Both the position numbers and the translations under genes were made by a program. From Streptococcus sp. 68 (GTDB lineage Bacteria > Bacillota > Bacilli > Lactobacillales > Streptococcaceae): a stretch of 64,000 nt of DNA. The first letter of the stretch is position 1. The number at the start of each line of letters is the position of its first letter. The notes beneath the pieces were generated by a model. The model was not told the origin of the DNA, did no database searches, and saw only the letters and a program-made list of their open reading frames with translations. The stretch spans positions 3,089 through 67,088 of the forward strand of contig NZ_VMMX01000001.1 in the NCBI RefSeq assembly GCF_013277415.1, in the 5' to 3' direction. Shown one piece after another: positions 1 to 8,362 of this stretch.

Positions 1-45
1 TGCGGCTAGCTTCTTAGTTTGCACTTTGATTTTCATTGAGTATAA
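1..45. repeat. BOX repeat element, partial
   Basis: This is the end of a BOX element cut by the window start. It closes with the same terminal motif (tttgattttcattgagtata) found at the ends of the BOX copies at 947, 35510 and 62785. Confidence 0.85.
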
Positions 46-49
46 AAAG

Positions 50-73
50 AATCCGCTTTGGGCGGATTTTTCT
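50..73 (+). terminator. Hairpin with T run upstream of sulD
   Basis: A 7-bp stem (aatccgc at 50-56 with gcggatt at 62-68) is followed by a T-rich stretch. It sits only 15 bases before sulD, so it probably ends or attenuates the upstream folate genes. Confidence 0.55.
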
Positions 74-87
74 AGAAAGGAATCATT

Positions 88-900
88 ATGGATCAACTGC
101 AGATTAAGGATTTGGAAATTTTTGCCTATCATGGTCTTTTTCCTAGTGAGAAGGAATTGGGGCAGAAGTTTGTCGTTTCAGCCATCCTATCCTATGATAT
201 GACCAAGGCGGCTACAGACTTGGATTTGACAGCCTCTGTCCATTATGGAGAACTGTGTCAGCAGTGGACGGCTTGGTTTCAGGAAACAACTGAGGACTTG
301 ATTGAAACGGTAGCCTACAAACTGGTAGAACGTACTTTTGAGGTCTATCCTCTTGTCCAAGAAATAAAGCTAGAACTCAAAAAACCTTGGGCACCGGTTC
401 ATTTGCCATTAGACACTTGCTCAGTGACTATTCATCGCCGCAAGCAACGGGCCTTTATCGCCCTAGGAAGCAATATGGGAGACAAACAAGCGAATTTGGA
501 GCAAGCCATTGAGAACATGCGAAATCGAGGTATCCATATTCTCAAAGAGTCCAGTGTATTGACGACGGAGCCTTGGGGTGGTGTTGAGCAGGATATCTTT
601 GCTAATCAAGTGGTTGAAGTAGAAACCTGGTTGCCTGCCCCAGTGCTATTAGAAACCTTGTTAACCATTGAAGTAGAGATGGGACGGGTGAGAGAAGTGC
701 ATTGGGGACCTCGTTTGATTGATTTGGACTTGCTCTTTGTGGAGGACCAGGTCCTTTATACAGACGACCTCATCCTGCCTCATCCTTACATAGCGGAACG
801 CCTTTTTGTCCTTGAGTCCTTACAGGAAATTGCGCCTCATTTTATCCATCCGACATTAAAGCAACCGATCCGTAACTTGTATAATGCTTTGAAAAAATAG
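88..900 (+). CDS. sulD: Bifunctional dihydroneopterin aldolase / HPPK
   Basis: This 270-residue fusion enzyme carries out two consecutive cytosolic steps of folate synthesis. Residues about 1-118 are a FolB-type dihydroneopterin aldolase. Residues about 122-270 are a FolK-type 6-hydroxymethyl-dihydropterin pyrophosphokinase, seen from the start [11 protein letters not shown] and the signature [12 protein letters not shown] near residue 205. The fused arrangement is the one known as SulD in pneumococcus, where it is the last gene of the sulfonamide-target folate operon; the other sul genes would lie before the window. The ATG at 88 follows an AAAGGA ribosome-binding site and a strong terminator follows the stop. 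No damage is visible. Confidence 0.95.
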   Translation: MDQLQIKDLEIFAYHGLFPSEKELGQKFVVSAILSYDMTKAATDLDLTASVHYGELCQQWTAWFQETTEDLIETVAYKLVERTFEVYPLVQEIKLELKKPWAPVHLPLDTCSVTIHRRKQRAFIALGSNMGDKQANLEQAIENMRNRGIHILKESSVLTTEPWGGVEQDIFANQVVEVETWLPAPVLLETLLTIEVEMGRVREVHWGPRLIDLDLLFVEDQVLYTDDLILPHPYIAERLFVLESLQEIAPHFIHPTLKQPIRNLYNALKK

Positions 901-901
901 A

Positions 902-947
902 AAAAACTCTAGTTTTCAGTCGTTTGCAACTGAAGGCTAGAGTTTTT
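902..947 (+). terminator. Intrinsic terminator of the sul operon
   Basis: A long inverted repeat (aactctagttttcagt pairing with actgaaggctagagtt) followed by TTTTT starts two bases after the sulD stop codon. Confidence 0.85.
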
Positions 948-1063
948 ATACTCTTCGAAAATCTCTTCAAACCACGTCAGCTTCCATCTGCAACCTCAAA
1001 ACAGTGTTTTGGGCAGCCTGCGGCTAGCTTCCTAGTTTGCTCTTTGATTTTCATTGAGTATTA
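947..1063. repeat. BOX repeat element
   Basis: A complete BOX-type repeat with the typical ends (tatactcttcgaaaatc and ttcattgagta) and the internal gcctgcggctagcttcctag block. Its right end overlaps the stop codon of the convergent DUF960 gene. Confidence 0.9.
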
Positions 1064-1378
1064 AAATAGGTCATTTTCTTCTGGGAGGAGGATAGTTTCT
1101 CTACCGTCCATGTCTAAAACCAGTACTCTAGGGGGATAAAGAGGGTCGAAAGGGTGGTTAAAGTCAAAATCAATGGCTGTAGGGAGGTGTTGACTTGAGA
1201 AGTGGAAGGTAATTTTTCCTTGGTTATTAAGCAATTGAAACTCGAGTTCCTCCTCTAATTCAAAGACATTTTTTAAGAAGTGGTCGATGATATACCAAAA
1301 AGAGTCAATAACGTCATCAGGCAAGCTGGTAACAATGCCAAAACTAGCAGACCGCATCTGGGTATTGGTAAAAGCCAT
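1061..1378 (-). CDS. DUF960 family protein
   Basis: A 105-residue soluble acidic protein matching the DUF960 family of Lactobacillales, whose function is unknown. The start is placed at the ATG complementary to 1376-1378 (protein begins MAFTNTQ), because a purine-rich AGGGGG ribosome-binding site lies just upstream; an in-frame ATG 18 codons further upstream has none. The protein has no membrane segment or signal peptide. The gene is transcribed toward sulD, and its stop codon lies inside the BOX element. I cannot assign a function. Confidence 0.8.
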   Translation of the reverse strand: MAFTNTQMRSASFGIVTSLPDDVIDSFWYIIDHFLKNVFELEEELEFQLLNNQGKITFHFSSQHLPTAIDFDFNHPFDPLYPPRVLVLDMDGRETILLPEENDLF

Positions 1379-1592
1379 ATTTCTGCCCCCTTTCTTTTCC
1401 CTTATCATACAGCAAATAGGATTAAAAATCAAGAAAAGGTGATTTTTTGAAAAGGATTTTAGCTACATGGAAAAATAAGGAAAAAATCCCAAAAATCTAC
1501 CGAAGTTAATAGGTAAATTCTCAAATTAACTTGATTATATAACTTTCAGTTACTTTGAGAAGTTACGTTTAGAAAAATATTTTTCATATCTA

Positions 1593-1622
1593 TTGACTTT
1601 TAGGGGTGAAATTTGGTATTAT
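1593..1622 (+). promoter_or_regulatory. rplM-rpsI promoter
   Basis: A sigma-A promoter with TTGACT at 1593-1598, an 18-bp spacer and TATTAT at 1617-1622. Transcription would start about 1629, at the head of the L13 leader. The bases 1433-1592 before it are AT-rich and hold nothing else I recognise. Confidence 0.75.
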
Positions 1623-1628
1623 AGTAGG

Positions 1629-1735
1629 CGGTATTGTTTACCCCATTTGAAAGGCCCCGGAACCTTCCAAATACTTTTCGATGGGAAGGAACACCCATCA
1701 CCGTAAACAAAAATCGAACTATATATAGGAGAAAT
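1629..1735 (+). promoter_or_regulatory. L13 ribosomal protein leader RNA
   Basis: The roughly 105-nt 5' UTR of rplM is highly structured. A closing helix pairs tgtttac near 1636 with gtaaaca near 1704, and GC-rich internal helices (ccccgg, ggaagg) lie between. The position directly before rplM-rpsI matches the Firmicutes L13 leader family, thought to give autogenous control by L13. The covariance match could not be computed here. Confidence 0.7.
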
Positions 1736-1736
1736 C

Positions 1737-2183
1737 ATGAACAAAACAACATTTATGGCTAAACCAGGCCAAGTTGAACGTAAATGGTACGTAGTTGACG
1801 CAACTGATGTACCACTTGGACGTCTTTCTGCAGTAGTTGCTAGCGTACTTCGCGGAAAAAACAAACCAACATTTACACCACACACTGATACAGGTGACTT
1901 TGTGATTGTTATCAATGCTGAAAAAGTTAAATTGACTGGTAAAAAAGCAACTGATAAAATCTACTACACTCACTCAAACCACCCAGGTGGATTGAAACAA
2001 ATCTCTGCAGGTGAACTTCGTTCTAAAAATGCAGTACGTTTGATTGAGAAATCAGTTAAAGGTATGCTTCCACACAATACACTTGGACGCGCTCAAGGTA
2101 TGAAGTTGAAAGTATTTGTTGGAGCTGAGCACACTCACGCTGCACAACAACCAGAAGTTCTTGACATTTCAGGACTTATCTAA
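1737..2183 (+). CDS. rplM: 50S ribosomal protein L13
   Basis: The 148-residue L13 protein of the large ribosomal subunit, an early 23S rRNA-binding assembly protein. It is recognised over its whole length ([16 protein letters not shown] near the start, [10 protein letters not shown] near residue 110, YAGAEH-like [12 protein letters not shown] near the end) and has the usual family length. The ATG follows AGGAGA at 1727. rpsI begins 18 bases after the stop, so the two form the usual L13-S9 operon, preceded by the L13 leader. Confidence 0.98.
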   Translation: MNKTTFMAKPGQVERKWYVVDATDVPLGRLSAVVASVLRGKNKPTFTPHTDTGDFVIVINAEKVKLTGKKATDKIYYTHSNHPGGLKQISAGELRSKNAVRLIEKSVKGMLPHNTLGRAQGMKLKVFVGAEHTHAAQQPEVLDISGLI

Positions 2184-2201
2184 GGAAAGGAACAATAAAG
2201 T

Positions 2202-2594
2202 ATGTCACAAGCACAATATGCAGGTACTGGACGTCGTAAAAACGCTGTTGCACGCGTTCGCCTTGTTCCAGGAACTGGTAAAATCACTGTTAACAAAAAA
2301 GATGTTGAAGAGTACATCCCACACGCTGACCTTCGTCTTGTCATCAACCAACCATTTGCAGTTACTTCAACTGTAGGTTCATACGACGTTTTCGTTAACG
2401 TTGTAGGTGGTGGATACGCTGGTCAATCAGGAGCTATCCGTCACGGTATCGCTCGTGCCCTTCTTCAAGTAGACCCAGACTTCCGCGATTCATTGAAACG
2501 CGCAGGACTTCTTACACGTGACTCACGTAAAGTTGAACGTAAGAAACCAGGTCTTAAGAAAGCTCGTAAAGCATCACAATTTAGTAAACGTTAA
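2202..2594 (+). CDS. rpsI: 30S ribosomal protein S9
   Basis: The 130-residue S9 protein of the small subunit. The N-terminal [16 protein letters not shown] motif, the [19 protein letters not shown] core and the basic tail ending [12 protein letters not shown], which reaches the P-site tRNA, are all present. It is co-transcribed with rplM and followed by a strong terminator. The 3' end of this gene is a target of integrative elements in streptococci, and a second copy of its last 16 codons with silent changes lies at 22876-22926. Confidence 0.98.
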   Translation: MSQAQYAGTGRRKNAVARVRLVPGTGKITVNKKDVEEYIPHADLRLVINQPFAVTSTVGSYDVFVNVVGGGYAGQSGAIRHGIARALLQVDPDFRDSLKRAGLLTRDSRKVERKKPGLKKARKASQFSKR

Positions 2595-2620
2595 TTCGAA
2601 AGAATTACTATACTTATACA

Positions 2621-2650
2621 GAGCACCTTTCGGGGTGTTCTTTTTTTATA
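2621..2650 (+). terminator. rplM-rpsI terminator
   Basis: Stem gagcacc / gggtgttc with a TTTC loop, followed by seven T residues, 26 bases after the rpsI stop. Confidence 0.9.
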
Positions 2651-2733
2651 CTTTCTTACTAAATTGGTGCAATTGACACAGTTGTTGCGACTTTAGTCGC
2701 TTACAAATGTGGCTACAACCTGACAAGGTCAGT

Positions 2734-2843
2734 TGCCTCAAAACGTTAATCAATACGATTATATCAACGTTTCAAAGCACTCAAAAGTTTATCTTATGGG
2801 TGCTTTTTTCGTGTTTTTTTGAAAAGTTTACCTTAAAGTTTAC
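2734..2843 (+). repeat. Attachment-site scar, left copy
   Basis: About 105 bases are about 85-90% identical by eye to 22915-23024, in direct orientation. The block starts with a relic of the rpsI end (tcaaaacgttaa, reading Ser-Lys-Arg-stop), then a hairpin (gcactca/tgggtgc) with a T run, then repeats of the aaagtttaccttaaa type, which resemble integrase arm-binding sites. It looks like the end of an element that integrated in the rpsI 3' end. The bases 2651-2733 hold only two short hairpins. Confidence 0.65.
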
Positions 2844-2845
2844 AT

Positions 2846-3305
2846 TATTATGTGACTTTCAGTCCGTCTCGCTCCGTTAGGTGCGAGACAAAAAAACCAC
2901 CCGCTATGCGGGTGCGCGTCGAAGGTTATACCAAAAAACTCCAAACGCGATACAATAAAGGTGTTCAAGCCAATTGTAAAGCGAAAGGAGAAAAATATGG
3001 CACAAAAGGCACATAGTTTATCACACACAAAGTGGATGTGTTCTATCACATTGTGCTCACTCCTAAGTATAGATGAAAAGTCATTTATAATCACTATCGA
3101 AGCAGTTTGGGAGAAATATTCCGCCACTTATGTAGTTATAAAGGTGTTGAAATTATCGAGGGTCACTTAATGCCTGATCATGTACATATGTTAGTAAGTA
3201 TTCCGTCGAGGATAAGTGTTTCAAGTTTTATGGGGTATTTAAAAGGTAAAAGTGCACTCATGATATTTGACAAACATGCCAATCTCAAATACAAGTTTGG
3301 GAATC
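2846..3305 (+). mobile_element. IS200-type insertion sequence, 3'-truncated
   Basis: The left copy of an IS200/IS605-family element. Its left end shares the tattatgtgac boundary, a gtctcgctccgttaggtgcgagac-type hairpin and an acccgctatgcgggt hairpin with the copy at 8363-9117, but in inverted orientation relative to it. Similarity stops inside the transposase near 3305. The 80 bases up to the maeE terminator match nothing I recognise. Confidence 0.8.
2997..3305 (+). pseudogene. tnpA: IS200-family transposase, broken
   Basis: The reading frame starts MAQKAHSLSHTKW with a good ribosome-binding site. It loses one base near 3040, in the stretch that reads KYHIVFTPKY in the intact family. The correct frame resumes from about 3107 and includes the HUH motif (PDHVHMLV). 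Homology ends after KYKFGN near 3305, so the catalytic tyrosine region (IKKYIQEQ in the other copy) is missing. The gene is therefore dead twice over. Comparison with the copy at 8514-8978 defines both lesions. Confidence 0.85.
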
Positions 3306-3388
3306 TGAGATGCAAGACTATTATACACCAAGATGATTTTTCTATGGCTGTCCCTGCTTTTTGCGTTTTATCTCTTGAACTTTTTCTT

Positions 3389-3423
3389 AAAAAAATCCCT
3401 TATCAGGAATTGGACAAGGGATA
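3389..3423 (-). terminator. maeE terminator
   Basis: On the minus strand, the stem atcccttgtcc...gataagggat is followed by a run of seven T residues, directly downstream of the maeE stop. Confidence 0.85.
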
Positions 3424-3431
3424 GGATTCTT

Positions 3432-4595
3432 TTAGGCTTTAACAGCAGCGCTGACACTCTTTGCGACGACTTTTGCGACACCTTCTTGGAATGGGTCTGG
3501 AATGACATTGGTAGGACTTAATTCTGAATCAGGAATGAGGCTGGCTATACCTTTAGCAGCGGCAATCTGCATTTCTACTGTAATCTTCTTCGCACGCGCA
3601 TCTAAAGCACCACGGAAGATACCAGGGAAGGCTAATACATTATTGATTTGATTCGGAAAATCGCTTCGTCCTGTCCCGACAATATAGGCACCTGCGGCCA
3701 GAGCCTCATCAGGGAAAATTTCAGGAATTGGATTTGCCATAGCAAAAATAATGGGCTTGTCATTCATCTTGGCAATCCACTCAGGATGGAGGGCGCCTGG
3801 GGCAGAAACACCGATAAAGACATCTGCTCCCACTAAAGCATCTGCCAAGCTACCACTAGCTAAGCGTCGATTGGTCACCTTGGCAATATCTTGGTGATGT
3901 GGAGCTAGCTTGTCATGGTCTCCTTCGCTGATGATACCAAAGCGATCGACAACTGTCACATCTGTAGCGCCTGCAGCTAAGAGTTTGCGAGTGATAGATA
4001 AGCCGGCTGAACCACCACCATTTACTACAATTTTTGCCTTGTCCAACTCTTTTTGAGATAGCTTCAGACTGTTGAAGAGGGCAGCCAAAACAACGATTGC
4101 TGTTCCATGCTGATCATCATGGAAAATTGGAATGTCGCATTCTTCAATGAGTCGCTGCTCAATTTCAAAACAACGCGGTGCAGAAATATCTTCCAAGTTT
4201 ACCCCACCAAAGGTAGGTGCCATTGCTTTGACGATACGAATAATCTCTTCTGGATCTTTTGTATCCAAAACAATCGGCACTGCATCAACATCCGCAAATC
4301 GTTTAAAGAGCGCAGCTTTTCCCTCCATAACAGGCATGGCTGCAGCTGGACCTATATCACCCAAGCCTAATACAGCTGTCCCGTCGCTGACTACAGCCAC
4401 TGTGTTTTTCTTTGTAGTCAGCGTATAAGCTAAATCTGCATTTTCTGCGATTGCAGAAGATACGGAAGCAACACCGGGTGTATAGGCAATACTCAGATCA
4501 TGGCGATTATCAACCGTAACTTTTGAGACTACTTCTAGTTTTCCGCCATTCGCTTTTGCTTGTTCAATGGCCAATTGACCTACATTTTCTACCAT
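3432..4595 (-). CDS. maeE: NAD-dependent malic enzyme
   Basis: This 387-residue cytosolic enzyme oxidatively decarboxylates L-malate to pyruvate and CO2. It has the short bacterial malic-enzyme layout: an N-terminal domain with AYTPGVA near residue 37 and the DGTAVLGLGDIG region near 72, a metal/substrate region (FHDDQHGTA near 160), and a Rossmann NAD-binding segment VVNGGGSAGLSI near 190. It lies 40 bases downstream of maeP on the same strand, divergent from maeK-maeR, which is the known mae locus of lactic acid bacteria. The start ATG follows AAAGGAGT. The enzyme would let the cell use malate as a carbon source. Confidence 0.93.
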   Translation of the reverse strand: MVENVGQLAIEQAKANGGKLEVVSKVTVDNRHDLSIAYTPGVASVSSAIAENADLAYTLTTKKNTVAVVSDGTAVLGLGDIGPAAAMPVMEGKAALFKRFADVDAVPIVLDTKDPEEIIRIVKAMAPTFGGVNLEDISAPRCFEIEQRLIEECDIPIFHDDQHGTAIVVLAALFNSLKLSQKELDKAKIVVNGGGSAGLSITRKLLAAGATDVTVVDRFGIISEGDHDKLAPHHQDIAKVTNRRLASGSLADALVGADVFIGVSAPGALHPEWIAKMNDKPIIFAMANPIPEIFPDEALAAGAYIVGTGRSDFPNQINNVLAFPGIFRGALDARAKKITVEMQIAAAKGIASLIPDSELSPTNVIPDPFQEGVAKVVAKSVSAAVKA

Positions 4596-4635
4596 TTTGA
4601 TAACTCCTTTTTATTATTTTATTCTTATTTTATTC

Positions 4636-5964
4636 TTATTTAAAAATCATTCGTAAGATAGCGGTCATGATAATGACTGTAATTGCCCCACCTAGTCGAG
4701 TAGCAACTTGGGCAAATGGCATCAAGTTCATCCGATTTGCTGTACTCAGGATGGCAACATCTCCTGTCCCTCCCATGCCACTTTGACAAGATGAAATAAT
4801 AGCAGCTTCGACAGGATGCATGTTCAAGAAACGGGAGACAAAGAAACCGACTGAAACGACAGTAAAGACAACACTGATGACCACAATAAAGTACGGTAAG
4901 CTTAAGGTGGCTACTACATCCTTCAAAGGAATATAGAGCAAGCCAAGTCCTGCCATAAGCGGGAAGGTAAAGTTTCCTGAAATAAATTTATAGAGTTGCT
5001 TTGCACCGTTTTGTGTTTCTTGTGGGATGACATTGACATACTTCATCAAGGCTGCAATGACAATCATAAGGACTGGTCCTGGGAATCCAGTCAGGTGCTG
5101 CATGAGGTGGCCTGAGATAAAAAGGGTACATGCGGTTAAGACCCCTGCTCCCATCATTTTGACATCAAGCGGACCAGACTTATCTTCTAAAATATCTGAT
5201 AAATCTTCCTTGTCGCTAACCTTAACCAACTGCCCCTGTCCTGACAGTTCAGGCTTTTTCTCACCAAGTCGGCTGAGGAGAGCTGTACAAAGAATGGCAA
5301 AGAAGTTTCCGATGATAGTAGCCGGAATCAGCTGAGCAACCAATTGTTCACTCGATACACCCGTAATAGCACTGTAGCCAATGGAAAGCGGAAGGATTCC
5401 TTCACCAATTCCTCCAGCAAGGACTGGGGTTACAATGTAGAAGAGGGTATGTTGCCAATCCAGCCCCAGAAGGACACCAACAAGGGTTCCAACTGCCATA
5501 GCACAAATCATTCCTAGAAGCATCGGAATAATCATACGAAAAAGACCCTGAATGAGCATTTTACGGTTCATCCCAAGGATACTACCAGAGACCAAACAAG
5601 CAATATAGAAATACAGAAAATTCGCTTGTTTCATCAATACATTCGTAGCTTCCAAAACATTGGGGTTAATCAAATTGAAAAAGACGAGAATAGAAGGCAC
5701 CAAAAGCGAGAGAATCGCTGGGCCACCAAAGTTTTTCAAGCCAGGAATACTAGCTCCTATTGTCCCTAGCAACCAACCTATGGTAAGGATTACTGCGAAT
5801 CCGCCTAACATATTGACAGGTAGCTGCTGTAAAAGCCCTGCCGCTAAGATAAGGGCTGACAGACAAAGGTATACCGGCAAGGGAACGGACCCGACCTTAA
5901 CATCTGAAATGGATTGTTTTGTTGCATCCAAAGTTGGCTGCTGTTTTGCTTTCATGCTAGCCAT
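4636..5964 (-). CDS. maeP: Malate permease, 2-hydroxycarboxylate transporter family
   Basis: A 442-residue integral membrane carrier with about eleven hydrophobic segments. It carries the two hallmark GGxG loops of the 2-HCT family (AGGIGEG near residue 185 and SGMGGTGD near 395). Relatives transport citrate or malate in symport with Na+ or H+, and the maeE neighbour makes malate the likely substrate. The ATG at 5964 follows AAAGGAGG at good spacing. It begins the maeP-maeE operon, read away from maeK, with the MaeR-type repeats in the divergent promoter region. Length is typical and no damage is seen. Confidence 0.92.
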   Translation of the reverse strand: MASMKAKQQPTLDATKQSISDVKVGSVPLPVYLCLSALILAAGLLQQLPVNMLGGFAVILTIGWLLGTIGASIPGLKNFGGPAILSLLVPSILVFFNLINPNVLEATNVLMKQANFLYFYIACLVSGSILGMNRKMLIQGLFRMIIPMLLGMICAMAVGTLVGVLLGLDWQHTLFYIVTPVLAGGIGEGILPLSIGYSAITGVSSEQLVAQLIPATIIGNFFAILCTALLSRLGEKKPELSGQGQLVKVSDKEDLSDILEDKSGPLDVKMMGAGVLTACTLFISGHLMQHLTGFPGPVLMIVIAALMKYVNVIPQETQNGAKQLYKFISGNFTFPLMAGLGLLYIPLKDVVATLSLPYFIVVISVVFTVVSVGFFVSRFLNMHPVEAAIISSCQSGMGGTGDVAILSTANRMNLMPFAQVATRLGGAITVIIMTAILRMIFK

Positions 5965-6025
5965 GAAAGTACCTCCTTTTAAGTTCTTGGTTTTAGTATA
6001 AAAGAAGTCTGTTGTTCTGTGAAGA

Positions 6026-6060
6026 TTATTTAATTAATTGAAGTATTTCAATTTATTTAA
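6026..6060. promoter_or_regulatory. Putative MaeR-binding direct repeats
   Basis: TTATTTAATTAATT occurs at 6026 and again at 6053 in the 154-bp gap between maeP and maeK. The core TTATTTAA agrees with the TTATT(A/T)AA repeat I recall for MaeR targets in Lactobacillus casei. TATACT at 6096-6101 is a plausible maeK -10 box. Confidence 0.6.
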
Positions 6061-6118
6061 TTAATTTAAGCTAGATTCTCTAAAAAAATATGTGGTATAC
6101 TAAAAGTGGAGGCATTAT

Positions 6119-7630
6119 ATGAAGAAAAATTTATCCCTTTGGGCCTTTCTTTCCTTGTTTTTAATCGGGGTGTTAACCCTGATACTATCTATCTTTTACT
6201 ATGAAACAACTCATGAATCCTATCAGATTATTCGCACTCAGGAAGAGCGTTTTTTAAAAACAGCTGGTCGGATGATTGCTAAGAATCAGCAGATTATCGC
6301 TATGCTAAAGCAGGGCGAATCAGATCAACAGGTGCAGGACTACACCCTTGCATTGGCCGAGGATTCTCATCTGGATTATATTGTAGTGATGGACTTATCT
6401 GGGACGCGATTAACTCATCCGAATCCTTCAAAAATTGGAGAATCCTTTCAAGGAGGAGACGAAAAAGCTGTCCTCAATGGGCAGGAAATCCTTTCTGTCG
6501 CTGAAGGAAGCTTAGGGGAGTCTCTACGCTACATTGTTCCTGTCTATGATGGTAAGCAGCAGATAGGTGCCGTTGCTGTTGGGTTAAAATTGACGACATT
6601 AAGCGATATTTCCCAGCAGAATATCCAACAGTATACACGTGCATTGGTCATTAGCATTCTCCTTAGTTTACTGGTAACCAGTAGCATTTCCTATTTTCTT
6701 AAAAAACGGCTCCATAATCTAGAGCCAAATGAGATTTTTCAAAATCTTGAAGAGCGCAATGCCATGTTGGAGCAGACTCATGCCGCTGTCTTTGTCCTTG
6801 ACCAACAACACTATATCCAGCGTCACAATCCGGCTGCCACCCGTTTATTAGGAGCTTATTCTGATAATAAAAAGTTAATCGGGGAACGCTTGGATGATCT
6901 CCTTCCTATGCTCAATGAGAAGCATTTTGCAACCCAGAACGAACAAATTGTTTCATTCAGAAACCAGGATTATCTCTTGTCTATATCTCCAATAGTTGTG
7001 CAAAATCAAAATCGTGGCTATGTTGTCTTTATGCGCAACGCAACAGAGACCCTATTGCAGATGGAACAACTGGCTTATACCACCACATATGCCTCCGCCC
7101 TGCAAGCCCAGACCCACTCTTTTATGAATCAATTGCATGTTATCTATGGTCTCGTTGACATTGCATATTATGATGAGCTTAAAGTCTATTTAAAGGAGCT
7201 CTTGGAGCCACGGAATGAATTTTTGACCAGTCTATCCATGTTGATCAAAGACCCCCAGCTGGCTAGTTTTCTTGTCGGAGAAAAAGAAAAGTTTTCTGAA
7301 AAACACACCCAACTGCAGTTTGAAATACGAGAAGAAGTCGGACTGCCACAGATGGCAGATCAGCTTCATCACTACATTTTTATTCATCGGTATATCAACA
7401 CCTCATTGCTCCATTTTACATTGCCAGAGACCATCCAAATACAGTTGTCTTATCAGGATAAACTGTTGCAGACAGAATATCGATTTTCTGCTCCAACATT
7501 TTTGAGCGATAATTTTCTAGCTTCTCTTCAAGAACCCTATTTTCAGCAACTACTTGCAGATGCAGATGGAGAGTATGAGTTTAATACGCAAGAAGATATG
7601 ATTGTTATTTCTACACGCATTGCCTATTAA
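6119..7630 (+). CDS. maeK: CitA/DcuS-type malate sensor kinase
   Basis: A 503-residue membrane sensor. It has a transmembrane segment at about 8-28, an extracytoplasmic Cache/PAS sensing domain at about 30-170, a second membrane segment at about 175-195, a cytoplasmic PAS domain at about 215-310, and a dimerisation/phospho-acceptor helix with QTHSFMNQLHVIYGL near residue 340, the usual CitA/DcuS H-box. The expected ATP-binding motifs are hard to find: the N-box position reads YINTSLLHF, and no DxGxG (G1) or GxGL (G2) motif is visible before the end at 503. Start ATG follows TGGAGG. maeR starts 11 bases after the stop. Confidence 0.85.
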   Translation: MKKNLSLWAFLSLFLIGVLTLILSIFYYETTHESYQIIRTQEERFLKTAGRMIAKNQQIIAMLKQGESDQQVQDYTLALAEDSHLDYIVVMDLSGTRLTHPNPSKIGESFQGGDEKAVLNGQEILSVAEGSLGESLRYIVPVYDGKQQIGAVAVGLKLTTLSDISQQNIQQYTRALVISILLSLLVTSSISYFLKKRLHNLEPNEIFQNLEERNAMLEQTHAAVFVLDQQHYIQRHNPAATRLLGAYSDNKKLIGERLDDLLPMLNEKHFATQNEQIVSFRNQDYLLSISPIVVQNQNRGYVVFMRNATETLLQMEQLAYTTTYASALQAQTHSFMNQLHVIYGLVDIAYYDELKVYLKELLEPRNEFLTSLSMLIKDPQLASFLVGEKEKFSEKHTQLQFEIREEVGLPQMADQLHHYIFIHRYINTSLLHFTLPETIQIQLSYQDKLLQTEYRFSAPTFLSDNFLASLQEPYFQQLLADADGEYEFNTQEDMIVISTRIAY

Positions 7631-7640
7631 GGAGACGGAA

Positions 7641-8321
7641 ATGAACGTTTTAATTATCGAAGATGATCCAATGGTGGAATTTATTCACCGTAACTACTTA
7701 GAAAAAATGGCTATTTTTCGTGAAATCTACTCTACCAACAGTCAGATCGAAACACATCACTTTCTTGAAAAATACCCGATTGACCTCATCCTGCTAGATA
7801 TCCATATCAAGGATGGCAATGGTCTGACTCTGCTCGAGGAGTTACGAGCCAATCATATTAATGTAGAGGTTATTGCCATAACTGCTGCTAGTGAGGCTCA
7901 AATAGTCAAATCTAGTTTTCACCTTGGAGTGATTGACTACCTCATCAAACCCTTTACGTTTGACCGTTTTGAAGTAGCTATTCAGAGATTTTTACAACAC
8001 TATAAGGCCTTTGATAAAGCTACCGTGGGACAAGAAACCATTGACCACTACCATCATAAATTTTCCGTTGCCAACCCTGCTAGCCATCAAGAATTGGATG
8101 AAAAAGGTTTGTCAGAAGCCACTTACCAACATATCCTTCAAGCAATTTCTCGTCTAAAGCAACCTTTTACCATTCAAGAATTGGCTGATGCTAGTCAATT
8201 CTCCCATGTGTCTGTCCGAAAATACGTCGCCTACATGGAAGAGCAGGGGAAGCTGATAAGTGAACAAATTTATACGAAAGTTGGGCGCCCCTTCAAGGCC
8301 TATCGTAAAGCTATTCAATAG
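7641..8321 (+). CDS. maeR: CitB/DcuR-type response regulator
   Basis: A 226-residue DNA-binding regulator. It has a receiver domain at 1-118 with the acidic pair ED(D) at 7-9, phospho-acceptor Asp in LLDIHIKDG near residue 53, and the conserved Lys in IKPF near 103, followed by a CitB-type helix-turn-helix (FTIQELADASQFSHVSVRKYVAYME) near 170-200. The start is the ATG at 7641 after AAGGAG, not the longer frame that opens inside maeK. It should activate maePE, probably via the TTATTTAA repeats at 6026-6060. Confidence 0.92.
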   Translation: MNVLIIEDDPMVEFIHRNYLEKMAIFREIYSTNSQIETHHFLEKYPIDLILLDIHIKDGNGLTLLEELRANHINVEVIAITAASEAQIVKSSFHLGVIDYLIKPFTFDRFEVAIQRFLQHYKAFDKATVGQETIDHYHHKFSVANPASHQELDEKGLSEATYQHILQAISRLKQPFTIQELADASQFSHVSVRKYVAYMEEQGKLISEQIYTKVGRPFKAYRKAIQ

Positions 8322-8362
8322 CTTGAATCAATTAGATAAGTATATACATATTCCGCAAAATC

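Noticed and set aside
1619-1973. Minus-strand ORFs over the L13 leader and rplM
   Set aside because: They lie opposite a well-supported ribosomal gene and its leader and resemble no family.
4596-4635. Tandem tattcttattt-type repeat between maeE and maeP as a regulatory array
   Set aside because: Only two to three AT-rich units are present, too few to support a function.
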